In this document: piece by piece, positions 1 to 8,893 of the stretch
How the letters are laid out: each line of letters starts with the position of its first letter
Position numbering within the stretch: the stretch's first letter is position 1
Assembly (NCBI RefSeq): GCF_902804485.1
Contig: NZ_CADCST010000085.1
Coordinates: 124,001-188,000 of the forward strand
From: Flavobacterium collinsii
GTDB taxonomy: Bacteria > Bacteroidota > Bacteroidia > Flavobacteriales > Flavobacteriaceae
DNA: 64,000 nt
Direction of reading: 5' to 3'
Program-made: the position numbers and the translations under genes
The notes under the pieces: model-generated
What the model was told of the DNA's origin: nothing
Database searches by the model: none
What the model saw: the letters and a program-made list of their open reading frames with translations, nothing else

Positions 1-615
1 TTAGGTTCAGTGCTTTGTACTCCGGGAGCAGCGGCGGCTTACAGAAAAACTTCGGTTTTTGCTTGTCTGGACGAATGGATCAATCAGACTTTTATGGGAC
101 AGCCATCAGACATTGGTGAAGACCGTGCCATGACCAATATGATTTTGAGACAAGGGCAGCATGTGTTGTTTCAGCGAAATGCTTATGTACTTACAAACGT
201 ACCGGAAGAATATACCGGATTGTACAAAATGTTTATCAGATGGAGCAGAAGTAATGTGCGTGAGAATATCGCAATGGCGAAATATGTTTTTACAGATTTT
301 AGAAAAGAATCTAAATTTGGAGCGAGGCTTTTATTTGTGAGTCAATCTATGAAAATGATTATGGCGTATCCGTTTTTGTTTTTTATGTTCTACTTCATTG
401 CGATGCATCCGTTATTGTTTTTAAGTTCTACACTTTTAGCAATTTTAGTGGTATCAAGTTTCCCGGTATTGTTCTACACGAAAAGATATAATTTTGCCGA
501 TTCGCTTTGGGCGTATTCCTACAGTGTTTTCTATACTTTTAGTTTGTTTTGGATTACACCGTATGCAATTGTTACTGCCAATAAAAAAGGCTGGCTGACC
601 CGTGGATTGGCTTAA
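1..615 (+). CDS. Membrane glycosyltransferase family 2, C-terminal part
   Basis: The reading frame is already open at base 1, so the N-terminal part lies outside the window. The visible ~204 residues hold a GEDRAMTNM segment (the ED acceptor-site motif of processive GT2 enzymes) and MFIRWSRS, which fits the (Q/R)xxRW motif. Two or three hydrophobic segments follow (about residues 115-185) and the end is short and basic. This matches the C-terminal half of hyaluronan-synthase/NodC-like enzymes, which move sugar from a nucleotide donor onto a growing chain at the inner membrane. Donor and product cannot be read from this piece. A terminator-like hairpin follows. Confidence 0.8.
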   Translation, partial: LGSVLCTPGAAAAYRKTSVFACLDEWINQTFMGQPSDIGEDRAMTNMILRQGQHVLFQRNAYVLTNVPEEYTGLYKMFIRWSRSNVRENIAMAKYVFTDFRKESKFGARLLFVSQSMKMIMAYPFLFFMFYFIAMHPLLFLSSTLLAILVVSSFPVLFYTKRYNFADSLWAYSYSVFYTFSLFWITPYAIVTANKKGWLTRGLA

Positions 616-663
616 AAAAGGAATATTGTAATTAAAGAAATAGAAATTGATTTGTTTTTTTAG

Positions 664-697
664 AACTCCTGCTCATTTGAGTGGGAGTTTTTTGTTT
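664..697 (+). terminator. Rho-independent terminator after the glycosyltransferase
   Basis: AACTCC (664-669) pairs with GGAGTT (684-689), with CTCA/GAG pairing inside. A run of T follows. It lies about 50 bases after the stop codon on the same strand. Confidence 0.7.
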
Positions 698-1020
698 TTA
701 GAAGAATTTGGAATTTGAATTCGAGAAAGAAGGCACACGGATCATATGGATTTCCTATGCGAAAACACAGATCAACGCAGATTTTTTTATTTGCTAAAGA
801 TCAGGTTGTGTCCTTATGATATTCTTTTAAGAGAATCTATATGTACCAACGTTTTCGTGAAACAGATCTGAATGATTCTTGTGCTGTTTTATAACCGCTA
901 AGAACACAAAGGTTTACGCAAAGATCGCCAGAATTAATAACGTATATAATGATGGTGAAAAACTATTGATGAGTATGATGGGAGAATAGGGGGAAGCAAT
1001 CTAAACTATATATCGTGTTT
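698..1020. repeat. Gene-free stretch with degenerate Flavobacterium-type intergenic repeats
   Basis: No supportable gene. The stretch carries phrases such as CACAGATCAACGCAGATTT (near 765) and GCTAAGAACACAAAGG (near 899), which look like worn copies of short intergenic repeats. Related AATCTGCGTG phrases appear next to the repeat elements near 17540 and 39810. No clear boundaries can be drawn. Confidence 0.3.
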
Positions 1021-1021
1021 C

Positions 1022-1059
1022 AAAAAAAAACCTCTAAAGTTTTAAGTTTAGAGGTTTCA
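1022..1059 (-). terminator. Terminator of the lipoprotein pair
   Basis: A ten-pair stem, AACCTCTAAA against TTTAGAGGTT (about 1029-1057). Read on the minus strand it is followed by a run of T (the A run at 1022-1030). It sits just after the stop codon of the propeller lipoprotein gene. Confidence 0.8.
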
Positions 1060-1081
1060 AATATTTTAAAAGCAATAACGA

Positions 1082-2089
1082 TTATTGCTGTTCTGCAATT
1101 GTAGCTTTATTAAGTTTCAGCACTCTGATCTTTTTGTTGGTATTGTCAGACAAAAATAAACGATCATTAAGTTGTGCAACACCTACAATACTTCCAAAAG
1201 GATTTTGCCCCATAACATCAGAAGCATTTACTCTTGGAGTATAAATACGGTCCATAAATTCTGGTTTTGGATAAAGACGTAAGTAATTTGTACTTCCAAC
1301 ATTTTCAGAAGTTATTGCCCAGTCTTTTGTAAAGTTAATGGCGATAGGTTTAGGAGTAAAAGCAGCTATTACAGGTTTTAGAGGCTCTGTCAGCGAACTT
1401 GCCGAATTAGATTTGATGCCTGCAATATTGTAATACAAATAGCTTTTGGTATCTCTTCCTGCTACTACTAAATTTCCGGCATCTACATCCATAGAATAGA
1501 TTTGGTCAAAACCGTTTAAGGTGTTTAATTTAGCAATAGGTTTTAAATTCCAATCGCTGCTTGCGGTAATCTGAGAGGTTTCGAAAACTTTAATCGAGGT
1601 TTCTTTTTCTTTTACGAATACCAATCCGTCTTTTACCACAACTCCAAACACGTGAACAAAAGTTTGCCACCACTGACCGTTTCCTACCGTGCTTATTCCG
1701 GCGTTTGTAACTTCATCCATTACAAAAAGTCTTGAATCAACACTTCCTATATATAGTCGTCCGCTATCTACACAAACAGATGAAAGTTTCGTAAACGGAA
1801 TTGTAGTTGCTCCTTTTGTGTAAGCGGTGATGGTTTTGATGTAAGTCATTGATGTGGCATCAAAAACTTCAAGGACATCACCATTACAAACATATAGTTT
1901 ATTGTTGGCAACGGTTATTCCTTTAGGATCAAAAGTTCCAGTTCCGGCTCCAATCTGAGCTGCCGTAATAGAAGCTTCTTCAGTTGGATAGTAATAATCA
2001 TATTTTGTTGCTTCTTTACCGTTTGAAGAATCGTCACTGCAACCGGCAAAAAGGCAAAGTAATACTAATAAAAAAGGTATTTTGTTCAT
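1082..2089 (-). CDS. Beta-propeller-like lipoprotein
   Basis: About 335 residues. The chosen start gives MNKIPFLLVLLCLFAGCSDD, a clean lipoprotein signal with Cys at residue 17. An upstream in-frame ATG at 2113 would overlap the preceding gene and add eight charged residues before the signal, so it is less likely. The rest is built from repeated short strands such as NNKLYVCNGD, SGRLYIGSVD and DRLFLSDNTN, typical of YncE/NHL-type propellers. It probably sits on the outer membrane. It lies 14 bases after the metzincin lipoprotein gene on the same strand, so the two are probably co-transcribed and may act together. The ligand is unknown. Confidence 0.7.
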   Translation of the reverse strand: MNKIPFLLVLLCLFAGCSDDSSNGKEATKYDYYYPTEEASITAAQIGAGTGTFDPKGITVANNKLYVCNGDVLEVFDATSMTYIKTITAYTKGATTIPFTKLSSVCVDSGRLYIGSVDSRLFVMDEVTNAGISTVGNGQWWQTFVHVFGVVVKDGLVFVKEKETSIKVFETSQITASSDWNLKPIAKLNTLNGFDQIYSMDVDAGNLVVAGRDTKSYLYYNIAGIKSNSASSLTEPLKPVIAAFTPKPIAINFTKDWAITSENVGSTNYLRLYPKPEFMDRIYTPRVNASDVMGQNPFGSIVGVAQLNDRLFLSDNTNKKIRVLKLNKATIAEQQ

Positions 2090-2103
2090 GATAGTTTTGT
2101 AGG

Positions 2104-3342
2104 TTATTTCCATTTTCCGTCTTCTTTATATTTTACTAAAAATGGGTTTTTTTGGTCAACTTTAAATACAGGTTTAGAATAAGTTCCTCTTAGATATTCT
2201 TTTTTCGTATATCCTTTTAATACATCAGGATCTGTAAAAGGAAGATCATTCAGGTGTATTAAATATCTATAGAATTGAGCAAACATTTCCTGTTGACCGC
2301 CTCCCTCGCCACTATTGGCTAAATTACTACTATGACTGTAACCACTATGGTGCGAATATTCGTGTGACCAAAGAGACATGTCTCCTTTCCAATGACCAAC
2401 GATATAGCCACCTTCATATTGTGAAGCTAAAGCACCTCCGCCCCAGGCAGCACCTCCGCCAACCATGGCCATGTTTAAGGTTCGGCTATCAATGTAGGTG
2501 TTATAGGCTTGTTCGATTTGGGCTTTGGTTAGATAATCGTAAACGCCATCAACATCGTCAGCATTTCCATGCCAGTTTAGGGCACCGTTTATGGCAGTCC
2601 CCGCTGTTGCTGCCTGCTCTTTTTTGTAGAGGTCAAAATTCATGAAAGTATCATAGTAGATAGGATGACTCAGAGCGTAGGAGTAGTTAATAATCATGGT
2701 TACCGCTTCTTTAGCCAGAACAGGATTCATCGGTAAAAACTTTTCAGGATCATCAGCAGGATTATTAAGGTGATACTGTGTGCTGAATTGTACTAATCGA
2801 TTTGATTTGATTTTTTTAAATTTAGCAAATAAGGGATCCGTTGATTCTACCGAAAATTCGATTGCTCCGGAAGAGAAACCATCAATTTTATCAATGGTAA
2901 CGGCTTTTCCATTTTCTAATTGATAGTCATGGGTTCCGTCTACTAAAGGAATTTGGTGCGCAGAACGGTGAAAAGCGGGAACTTTTGTGAATTCGAAAAG
3001 TAAAAATCGCTTGTCGTAGTTGGCTAACTTTGCATAAACTTTTACATCTGTAAGTCCAACAGGAGAGTAAAGAGAAATTTGTATCGAATCTTTCCCTTTT
3101 TGAATAATTTGCATGGGCTGATTAACACGGAACCAGCGGTCTTTGTTGTCATACATTTTTGAAGAACTTTCATTGTCTTCAAACATCGTCATTGGTCGGT
3201 TTTCTTTTGGTAAAGTACTCGCATCAATGGCCGGCAAATAATTGGCTTTGTAATTGTCACCTTTTGAATCATCATCGCTGCATCCGAAAAGTACGCCCGC
3301 GAAAATGGCAAAAGGTAAAAAATAAGAAATGGTTTTTCTCAT
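2104..3342 (-). CDS. Metzincin-type zinc metallopeptidase lipoprotein
   Basis: 412 residues with a lipoprotein signal (lipobox GVLFGC, Cys about residue 21). Near residue 330 it has HEYSHHSGYSH, an exact HExxHxxGxxH zinc-binding motif with the third His that defines metzincins, so it is probably an active secreted protease. The first ~200 residues are predicted to be beta-rich and may bind ligand. A glycine-rich patch (GGGAAWGGG) lies just ahead of the catalytic motif. It leads a two-gene unit with the propeller lipoprotein downstream. A possible minus-strand promoter box (TAATTTTG, complement of 3432-3439) lies about 90 bases upstream. The substrate is unknown, and I cannot place the protein in a named metzincin family. 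Confidence 0.75.
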   Translation of the reverse strand: MRKTISYFLPFAIFAGVLFGCSDDDSKGDNYKANYLPAIDASTLPKENRPMTMFEDNESSSKMYDNKDRWFRVNQPMQIIQKGKDSIQISLYSPVGLTDVKVYAKLANYDKRFLLFEFTKVPAFHRSAHQIPLVDGTHDYQLENGKAVTIDKIDGFSSGAIEFSVESTDPLFAKFKKIKSNRLVQFSTQYHLNNPADDPEKFLPMNPVLAKEAVTMIINYSYALSHPIYYDTFMNFDLYKKEQAATAGTAINGALNWHGNADDVDGVYDYLTKAQIEQAYNTYIDSRTLNMAMVGGGAAWGGGALASQYEGGYIVGHWKGDMSLWSHEYSHHSGYSHSSNLANSGEGGGQQEMFAQFYRYLIHLNDLPFTDPDVLKGYTKKEYLRGTYSKPVFKVDQKNPFLVKYKEDGKWK

Positions 3343-3664
3343 AGGATTAGTAGGTAAAAATGGGGTTTATATATAAAAATTTATTGTTATTTAATAGTTT
3401 TTTTAAAGTACCGTTTTGGGCAATTTTCGGGCAAAATTAAAAAAACATGTTTTATCTCATTTGTACTTTGTAACAACTGGTATCGTTTATGTAATAACTG
3501 GTTGTCTGATTCATATTTTGGAGCTATCTCAGGATAACACAATCTAAAAAATGGGCTAATATACTCAATAAAAAAATAATCCGCTCAAACGAAATGTTCG
3601 TTTTACAGTTTTAAATAGATGCTTTTCCCGAGTTTTTGTCAGAAACGAAGATAAGAATGAATTT

Positions 3665-3708
3665 ACCTAAAGACTTTTAAATTAGTGTAAAAGCCTTTAG
3701 GTTTTGTG
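3665..3708. other. Long imperfect hairpin between divergent genes
   Basis: ACCTAAAG (3665-3672) pairs with CTTTAGGT (3695-3702). A CTTTT/AAAAG inner stem lies beyond one mismatch, and TTTTG follows. It resembles a terminator, but no plus-strand gene ends just before it. The rest of the gap 3343-3900 shows no gene. Confidence 0.45.
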
Positions 3709-3912
3709 TAGAAAAATAGAGAGTTTGTGATGGCTATCAAGAAGTTCTTATTTCCTTCTCCGGATAAAATTGACTACTAGCCAAGATGTTTTAAAACGCT
3801 CTAGTTCGGGGACCGATAACTGGTCGAATCCCAATAGGATTGATTTTTAAAGAGGATATTCGAATAGGTTTATGAATCCGTTTCTTTTTTTTATCAAAAA
3901 ATATAAATAAAA

Positions 3913-3943
3913 GAATGTTCATTCATTTATTGTTTTATATTTG
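3913..3943 (+). promoter_or_regulatory. Promoter and probable TetR operator of the efflux module
   Basis: TATATTTG at 3936-3943 matches the flavobacterial -7 box TAnnTTTG. The palindrome GAATGTTCATTC (3913-3924), with five-base arms, lies where the -33 element would be. A TetR dimer bound there would block RNA polymerase, which fits autorepression by the gene starting 17 bases further on. The operator role is inference. Confidence 0.6.
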
Positions 3944-3959
3944 CAACAAAATATTCAGT

Positions 3960-4556
3960 ATGAGAGTAAGAGATGTTGACAAGGAAAAATTGGTAATCGA
4001 AATGGCAATTGACCAGATTGTCCAGGAAGGATTTCAGGGTTTTAGTATGAACAAGCTAGCGAAGGCCTGTTCTATTTCTGTTGGTACACTCTACATTTAT
4101 TACAAAGACAAAGATGATTTGATTCAAAAAATAGGTGCCATTATTGCGCTAAAGTTTTTTACCAGCACCGTGAAAAACTTTTCGCCTGAAATGTCATTTG
4201 AGGAAGGTTTATGGAAACAGTGGGAAAACCGCGCCAACTTTACCATGAAATATCCCAAGGAAGTTGCATTTTTTGAAATTGTCAAACATTCACCTCATTC
4301 AGAAATCATTCTGGATTCTATTCAGGAGTTTGCAGATTTTAGAAGGATTATGAAAATGTTTATTGATAATGGCTTACGCAATAACGAGCTGATTCCGATG
4401 ACATTTGAGGCTTTTTGGTGTGTTGCCTACGGGCCTTTGTATACCTTATTAAATTTACATACTGAAGGTAAAAGCATGGGAGGAAAACCCTTTAAACTTA
4501 CCAAGGAAATTATGAAAGAAGCCTTTCAGGTCACTGTAAAAGGACTAAAACCATGA
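3960..4556 (+). CDS. TetR-family transcriptional regulator
   Basis: 198 residues from the chosen ATG at 3960. The frame extends upstream to 3915, but that would place translation over the promoter box and operator. The N-terminus has the TetR helix-turn-helix: FSMNKLAKACSISVGTLYIYYKDKDDLI (about residues 28-55). The C-terminal part is the variable ligand-binding domain with an EAFWCVAYGPLYTLL dimerisation-like helix. It is followed six bases later by a 75-residue protein and then an MFS transporter, the classic arrangement of a drug-responsive repressor with its pump. The inducer is unknown. Confidence 0.9.
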   Translation: MRVRDVDKEKLVIEMAIDQIVQEGFQGFSMNKLAKACSISVGTLYIYYKDKDDLIQKIGAIIALKFFTSTVKNFSPEMSFEEGLWKQWENRANFTMKYPKEVAFFEIVKHSPHSEIILDSIQEFADFRRIMKMFIDNGLRNNELIPMTFEAFWCVAYGPLYTLLNLHTEGKSMGGKPFKLTKEIMKEAFQVTVKGLKP

Positions 4557-4562
4557 AAAATT

Positions 4563-4790
4563 ATGGAAACAAATTTAAATACAATACATATTTTTAAAAC
4601 AAACATTGGGGATCAGGACCCAAATTGTCCTGTTCGTCAAAAACTCAATAATCATTTAGACATTCAACAATGGAGCATTGACTGCGAAGATGTTGATTGT
4701 GTACTCAGAGTGGTTTCGAATACACTACATCCCGAAACAATTATCAGTATGGTCACAGAATTTGGCCATGAATGTCAGGAGTTAGACTAA
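4563..4790 (+). CDS. Small HMA-fold-like protein between repressor and pump
   Basis: 75 residues, no signal peptide. The pattern, IHIFKTNI at the start, a helix with NCPVRQKLNNHL, then WSIDCEDVDCVLRV, a second helix and a final strand, fits a compact beta-alpha-beta-beta-alpha-beta ferredoxin-like fold as in heavy-metal-associated domains. It lacks the usual CxxC loop. Four Cys are scattered (in NCPV, DCEDVDC and HECQ). It sits 6 bases after the TetR gene and 19 before the MFS gene, so it is clearly part of the operon. The function is not known; a sensor or accessory role is possible but is a guess. Confidence 0.6.
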   Translation: METNLNTIHIFKTNIGDQDPNCPVRQKLNNHLDIQQWSIDCEDVDCVLRVVSNTLHPETIISMVTEFGHECQELD

Positions 4791-4809
4791 ACTTATACAT
4801 TAATAAAGA

Positions 4810-6081
4810 ATGAAAAAAAACACGATAGAAAGCACGGCTTTCTCTACAAACCAAAAAATCATTATTGCGATACTGGCACTTTTGCAGTTTACCGTTATAC
4901 TTGATTTTATAGTTATTTCACCACTTGGTGATATTTTAATGAAAACGCTTGATATGACAACATCAAATTTCGGTTTTACTGTTTCGGCATATGCTTTTAG
5001 TGCCGGAATTTCGGGATTGCTGGCAGCAGGTTTTGCTGATAAATTTGATCGTAAAAAACTCCTGATTTTCTTTTATACAGGATTTATTATCGGTACCATT
5101 TTCTGTGCTCTTTCTACAAGCTACACAATGCTACTTTTAGCAAGAATCGTTACCGGACTTTTTGGTGGCGTCATAGGCTCTGTTTCTTTGGCAATTGTAA
5201 CCGATTTATTTATAATTCATCAAAGAGGACGCGTTATGGGGGTTATTCAAATGGCTTATGCCGCAAGTCAGATTTTAGGAGTGCCACTTGGACTGTATTG
5301 TGCAAATCATTGGGGCTGGCATTCTTCTTTCCTGATGATTGCAGTTTTAGGCCTAATTATTTTGCTGGCGATTATCACACAAATGCCCGCAATAACGAAA
5401 CATTTAGAATTACAATCAGATAAAAGTCCGTTTTTACATCTTTGGCATACCTTAAGCAATAAGAGTTATCAACTTGGTTTTACGGCTATTGCATTACTTT
5501 CGGTTGGCGGTTTTATGCTACAGCCATTTGGAAGTGCTTTTTTAGTAAACAATCTAGGTATTAGTCAGTTGGATTTACCAATGGTGTTTTTCTTAACCGG
5601 ACTTTCTGTATTGTTTATAATGCCTATTGTTGGAAAATTAAGTGATAAAGTAAATAAGTTCTGGTTGTTTACAGCAGGATCAGTACTTTCAATTATTATG
5701 ATCATCATTTATACGAATCTTACTCCTGTACCATTGTGGCAAATTGTAGTACTTACTATGATTATGTTTATGGGAATTATGAGCCGTATGATTCCTGCAA
5801 CGACTTTAAACACGGCTATTCCGGAAATGAAAGATCGTGGAGCTTATATGTCTATAACTTCTTCAATGCAGCAAATTGCAGGAGGAATCTCAGCGGTTTG
5901 TGCCGGATTTATTGTGCATCAGAAAACAAAAACAGCTCCCCTGGAAAACTATGATATTTTAGGATATGTAATTGCGGTGATTACACTTTTGACAATATTT
6001 TTGATATGGAGAGTAAATAAGCTGGTGCAGTCAAAAGATACAGCTGATCTTACCACTACTGCAGAAAAAGTAGAAATTTAA
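4810..6081 (+). CDS. MFS efflux transporter (DHA1-like)
   Basis: 423 residues with about twelve hydrophobic segments. The loop after the second helix reads GFADKFDRKKLLIFFY, the MFS signature D(K/R)xxRKK, and a conserved LARIVTGLFGG helix follows. The six-plus-six layout with a middle cytoplasmic loop near residue 200 and the short N-terminus fit the drug:H+ antiporter-1 (AraJ/Bcr-like) group. It is last in the TetR operon, so it is probably a repressor-controlled exporter of a toxic compound. The substrate cannot be told from sequence. Confidence 0.85.
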   Translation: MKKNTIESTAFSTNQKIIIAILALLQFTVILDFIVISPLGDILMKTLDMTTSNFGFTVSAYAFSAGISGLLAAGFADKFDRKKLLIFFYTGFIIGTIFCALSTSYTMLLLARIVTGLFGGVIGSVSLAIVTDLFIIHQRGRVMGVIQMAYAASQILGVPLGLYCANHWGWHSSFLMIAVLGLIILLAIITQMPAITKHLELQSDKSPFLHLWHTLSNKSYQLGFTAIALLSVGGFMLQPFGSAFLVNNLGISQLDLPMVFFLTGLSVLFIMPIVGKLSDKVNKFWLFTAGSVLSIIMIIIYTNLTPVPLWQIVVLTMIMFMGIMSRMIPATTLNTAIPEMKDRGAYMSITSSMQQIAGGISAVCAGFIVHQKTKTAPLENYDILGYVIAVITLLTIFLIWRVNKLVQSKDTADLTTTAEKVEI

Positions 6082-6103
6082 TCTTTTACCTTTTAATCAT
6101 GAG

Positions 6104-6134
6104 AAAGCTTGTCTGTTGAAGACAAGCTTTTTTT
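6104..6134 (+). terminator. Terminator of the TetR-MFS operon
   Basis: A ten-pair stem, AAAGCTTGTC (6104-6113) against GACAAGCTTT (6121-6130), followed by TTTT, 23 bases after the MFS stop codon. Confidence 0.9.
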
Positions 6135-6219
6135 GTATAAGCATTTTAGCTTGAATTATAATCGAAAAGTAGTTTCAGCTTGATCAATAAAAATTCTGAA
6201 TCTTAATTCAACGCTTATT

Positions 6220-6350
6220 TAACGGATTCGCTATCGCGAAGACACTGATAAAAACGGATTTTAAAATTAAAAAATCTTTTAAATGAGGAAAGAATCCGTT
6301 TTCATTCGCGTTTTTACGAAGTAAACCCGTTTTATCCGCGTCGAATAAAA
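6220..6350. repeat. Degenerate intergenic repeat
   Basis: AAAACGGATTTTA near 6250 and AATCCGTTTT near 6292 form an inverted pair, with further ATCCGCG and TTCGCG phrases around them. It looks like the common Flavobacterium CGGATTT-type intergenic repeat. No gene is seen between 6135 and 6410. Confidence 0.35.
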
Positions 6351-6410
6351 GGAAGTATTTAAAACAATAGGATCAGTTCTTTGTTGTACTACTAAACTGA
6401 GAGTCGATGA

Positions 6411-6791
6411 TTAAGGTTTAATTTTTCTCTTCCAATAGATATATACCGAAAAAGCATTTATAGTAGCCAACGCCCATAAAATTGGACTGGTGAAAAAGCT
6501 CTCATAACTTCGTCCTTCGGGAATTTCAACAAAAGGAACGGTTATCAAAACGTCCAAAAACAATGCTGTTCCCGACATTAATACTCCAAGTGCAAAACCG
6601 TTGATGTTGTATTTTTTCTGATAATAGAATTTTGCGCCAACGATGGCATAAAAAACGATAAGTACCATAACGATTGCGGCTTGTATTAGAAAATAATCTT
6701 TCAGAAGTGGAATATTATCTAAAAGATAAAAAGAAATACTAACGCACAACCAAACTATAAAACCCGAAAATATTCCTCTGCTATATTTCAT
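6411..6791 (-). CDS. Small four-helix membrane protein (possibly DUF5367)
   Basis: 126 residues with four hydrophobic segments (about residues 6-24, 36-53, 67-85 and 105-120). No signal peptide cleavage site or catalytic motif is visible. Size and layout resemble the DUF5367 family of Bacteroidota inner-membrane proteins, but I assign that only tentatively. It starts 10 bases after the NmrA-like reductase stop codon and is probably co-transcribed with it. Function unknown. Confidence 0.6.
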   Translation of the reverse strand: MKYSRGIFSGFIVWLCVSISFYLLDNIPLLKDYFLIQAAIVMVLIVFYAIVGAKFYYQKKYNINGFALGVLMSGTALFLDVLITVPFVEIPEGRSYESFFTSPILWALATINAFSVYIYWKRKIKP

Positions 6792-6801
6792 AATCTTGGT
6801 T

Positions 6802-7629
6802 TTAGGAGTTCCAGATTGCAGTCTTGGCTGTTTCTTTTGCGTAAACAGAAAAATCCTTTGCTTTTCTGCCTAAAATATTTTCTATATCCGATGTAATACT
6901 GGAATTTCGACCATCCAAAACCTGTTCAAAAAGATAGTTGATCAGCCAAATATGATCTTCCGGAACCTGATATTCCTGTAATAGCTGAATATATTCTTCT
7001 AAAGATAATCCCTGAAAAGTAATATTTCGGCCGCTGGCATCGGCAATTTCGTTTACGGCTTGCTTGAAAGTTAGTAATCTGGGACCAGTCAGTTCGTACG
7101 TTTTTCCGTTGTGTTTGTCTTCTAAAAGAGAGGCGGTAACAACGTCCGCAATATCGTCGGCATCGGTGAAAGGTTCCAATGCTTCGGCTCTTGGTAAGGC
7201 AACAATTCCGGCTAATATGGGATCCAGAAAAAAACTTTCACTAAAGTTTTGATTGAACCAGCTGGCACGAACAATGGTCCAGTTTTTAGCTGTAGACTTC
7301 ACGATGTCCTCGCAAAGTTGCGCTTCTTTTTCACCTCTTCCGGAAAGTAAAACCATTTTTTGAATACCTGATTTTGCAGCAAGACGCGTAAAATTCTGAA
7401 TAGTATTTACTGCCGAAGGAATGGCTAAGTCAGGCTGAAAAGTAATATAAACCGTATCGATATCCCGAAGAACAGTCTCCCAGGTTTCCGGTTTTTTCCA
7501 GTCGAACGGTAATTCCTCATTTCGGGAACCCAGACGGACTTCGATATTTTCTATTTGGTCTAATCTTTCGACTACTCTGCGTCCCGTTTTTCCATTAGAT
7601 CCCAGGACTAAAATTTTCGTATTTTTCAT
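6802..7629 (-). CDS. NmrA-like NAD(P)-binding protein
   Basis: 275 residues. The first strand reads KILVLGSNGKTGRRVV, the GxxGxxG nucleotide-binding loop of an atypical short-chain dehydrogenase. The segment ending WTIVRASWFNQNFSE, followed by a DDIADVVTASL helix, is typical of NmrA/SDR_a5 proteins such as QorB-type quinone reductases. The usual YxxxK catalytic pair is not evident, so it may be a redox sensor or a reductase of small electrophiles. It lies 71 bases after an AraC regulator gene on the same strand and just before a small membrane protein. Confidence 0.8.
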   Translation of the reverse strand: MKNTKILVLGSNGKTGRRVVERLDQIENIEVRLGSRNEELPFDWKKPETWETVLRDIDTVYITFQPDLAIPSAVNTIQNFTRLAAKSGIQKMVLLSGRGEKEAQLCEDIVKSTAKNWTIVRASWFNQNFSESFFLDPILAGIVALPRAEALEPFTDADDIADVVTASLLEDKHNGKTYELTGPRLLTFKQAVNEIADASGRNITFQGLSLEEYIQLLQEYQVPEDHIWLINYLFEQVLDGRNSSITSDIENILGRKAKDFSVYAKETAKTAIWNS

Positions 7630-7700
7630 ATCAGTTTTTTTAAAATGATTACTGATACAAAGTTGTTTAGATTAAAACGGAATCATTTGTCTGAAAAGAA

Positions 7701-8579
7701 TTATGATTTGTTTGAAAAGAATTGTTGCCGAACTTCATTTGGACGCATACCAAATTTTTTATGAAAGGCATTCGAGAAAGAGCTCAAACTATCGTAACCC
7801 ACTTCCCAGGCCGATTCCTGAACTGTTTTTTCGTTGTCGCGAAGTAACTCGTAAGCTTTGTGCAGTCTTTCTTCCTGAACAAATTTGAAGACAGGGATTC
7901 CAAAAAGCTCTTTAAAATTCTTTTTTAATTTATTGCTGTTTAAACCTACCATTTGTGACAATTGTGTGATCGATGGCGGTTTCGAATAGCTATTGGTTAC
8001 AATTTCTTTTGCCTTAAAAAGCTTGTTTTTATCAATTTCCGATAGGTCAACTTTGGTACCTGTTGCCAAAAGCGCATAGAAATGGGCCAGAAGCTCATTG
8101 ACCTGACTTTTTAAAAACAACAATCTTGTATTGCCGGTATATGTTGTGTTGAAAATTTTCTGAACAGCCAATTGCATTTCCAAAGTCATATAAAAAGAAG
8201 GTCCTTGAACAAAATGTTCTTGCGGATCTAATAATTCCGGAAGATAGTTTTCGAAAATTTCTTTCTCAGCCTGAGGCAAAGAATTTAAATGTTTTGGTTT
8301 GGTGAAGATGCTAATGGACTGTAGTGGTTTGTCAGGTTCTATTTTATGAGAGAACTCGACCTTTTGATTGCCAAAAAAACAAATGGCCAAGCCGGTAGTA
8401 TTGGTCAGATATTTAGTCTGATTGTTATGTTTGATTTCCAGTTCGACATTGCCGGAACCATAAAAGGCAAAACCAACTGCATCTCCGTCGATTTCGCATT
8501 GCTGTACGAAAGGTTTGGAGGTGTTGGATTGTTCGATTAAAACAATAAAATCATTTAATTCTATAATGTCTGTTGTCAT
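7701..8579 (-). CDS. AraC-family transcriptional regulator
   Basis: 292 residues. The last ~100 residues hold the double helix-turn-helix of AraC proteins: PSITQLSQMVGLNSNKLKK, then TVQESAWEVGYDSLSSFSNAF and a KKFGMRPNEVRQ tail. The first ~170 residues form an effector-binding domain without a recognisable cupin motif. It is followed by the NmrA-like reductase and a small membrane protein on the same strand, which it may control. The effector is unknown. Confidence 0.88.
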   Translation of the reverse strand: MTTDIIELNDFIVLIEQSNTSKPFVQQCEIDGDAVGFAFYGSGNVELEIKHNNQTKYLTNTTGLAICFFGNQKVEFSHKIEPDKPLQSISIFTKPKHLNSLPQAEKEIFENYLPELLDPQEHFVQGPSFYMTLEMQLAVQKIFNTTYTGNTRLLFLKSQVNELLAHFYALLATGTKVDLSEIDKNKLFKAKEIVTNSYSKPPSITQLSQMVGLNSNKLKKNFKELFGIPVFKFVQEERLHKAYELLRDNEKTVQESAWEVGYDSLSSFSNAFHKKFGMRPNEVRQQFFSNKS

Positions 8580-8635
8580 TGGTTTTTAATGGTTTGACTC
8601 AAAAAGGGCTGAAAAGTTACCAATTTTTTTTTAAT

Positions 8636-8829
8636 ATGGGTCATTCCTACGGAATTCAAATGTTGTGTCGGTTTTATTTTCAACGGATTAAAATTCGTTG
8701 CTAGAATATGGGGTGTTCCTTCGTAACTATTGGAAAGAGCCATTGGCTCGACCAATATTGTAGGGATGGATTTTAATCCATCCAATAATAAATTTGTCGG
8801 AGCATTTGAATTCCGTAGGAATGGCGCAT
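8636..8829. repeat. Palindromic intergenic element with 27-base inverted ends (copy 1)
   Basis: The left end (8636-8662) and right end (8803-8829) are inverted copies with two mismatches, centred on ATTCCTACGGAATTCAAAT. Inside are smaller palindromes: CAACGGATTAAAATTCGTTG, GAGCCATTGGCTC and GGATGGATTTTAATCCATCC. The same modules recur near 32850-33002 in a different order. There is no coding capacity, so it is a MITE- or REP-like element. Short open frames across it come from the palindromes. Confidence 0.75.
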
Positions 8830-8893
8830 GTTAAAAATCCCAATCTATACATTCTTTTTTGCTTTGATTGTATATGTATTGCGTGAATTTCAA

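Noticed and set aside
2364..2645. 93-residue plus-strand frame inside the metzincin gene
   Set aside because: Antisense shadow of a gene with a clear zinc motif.
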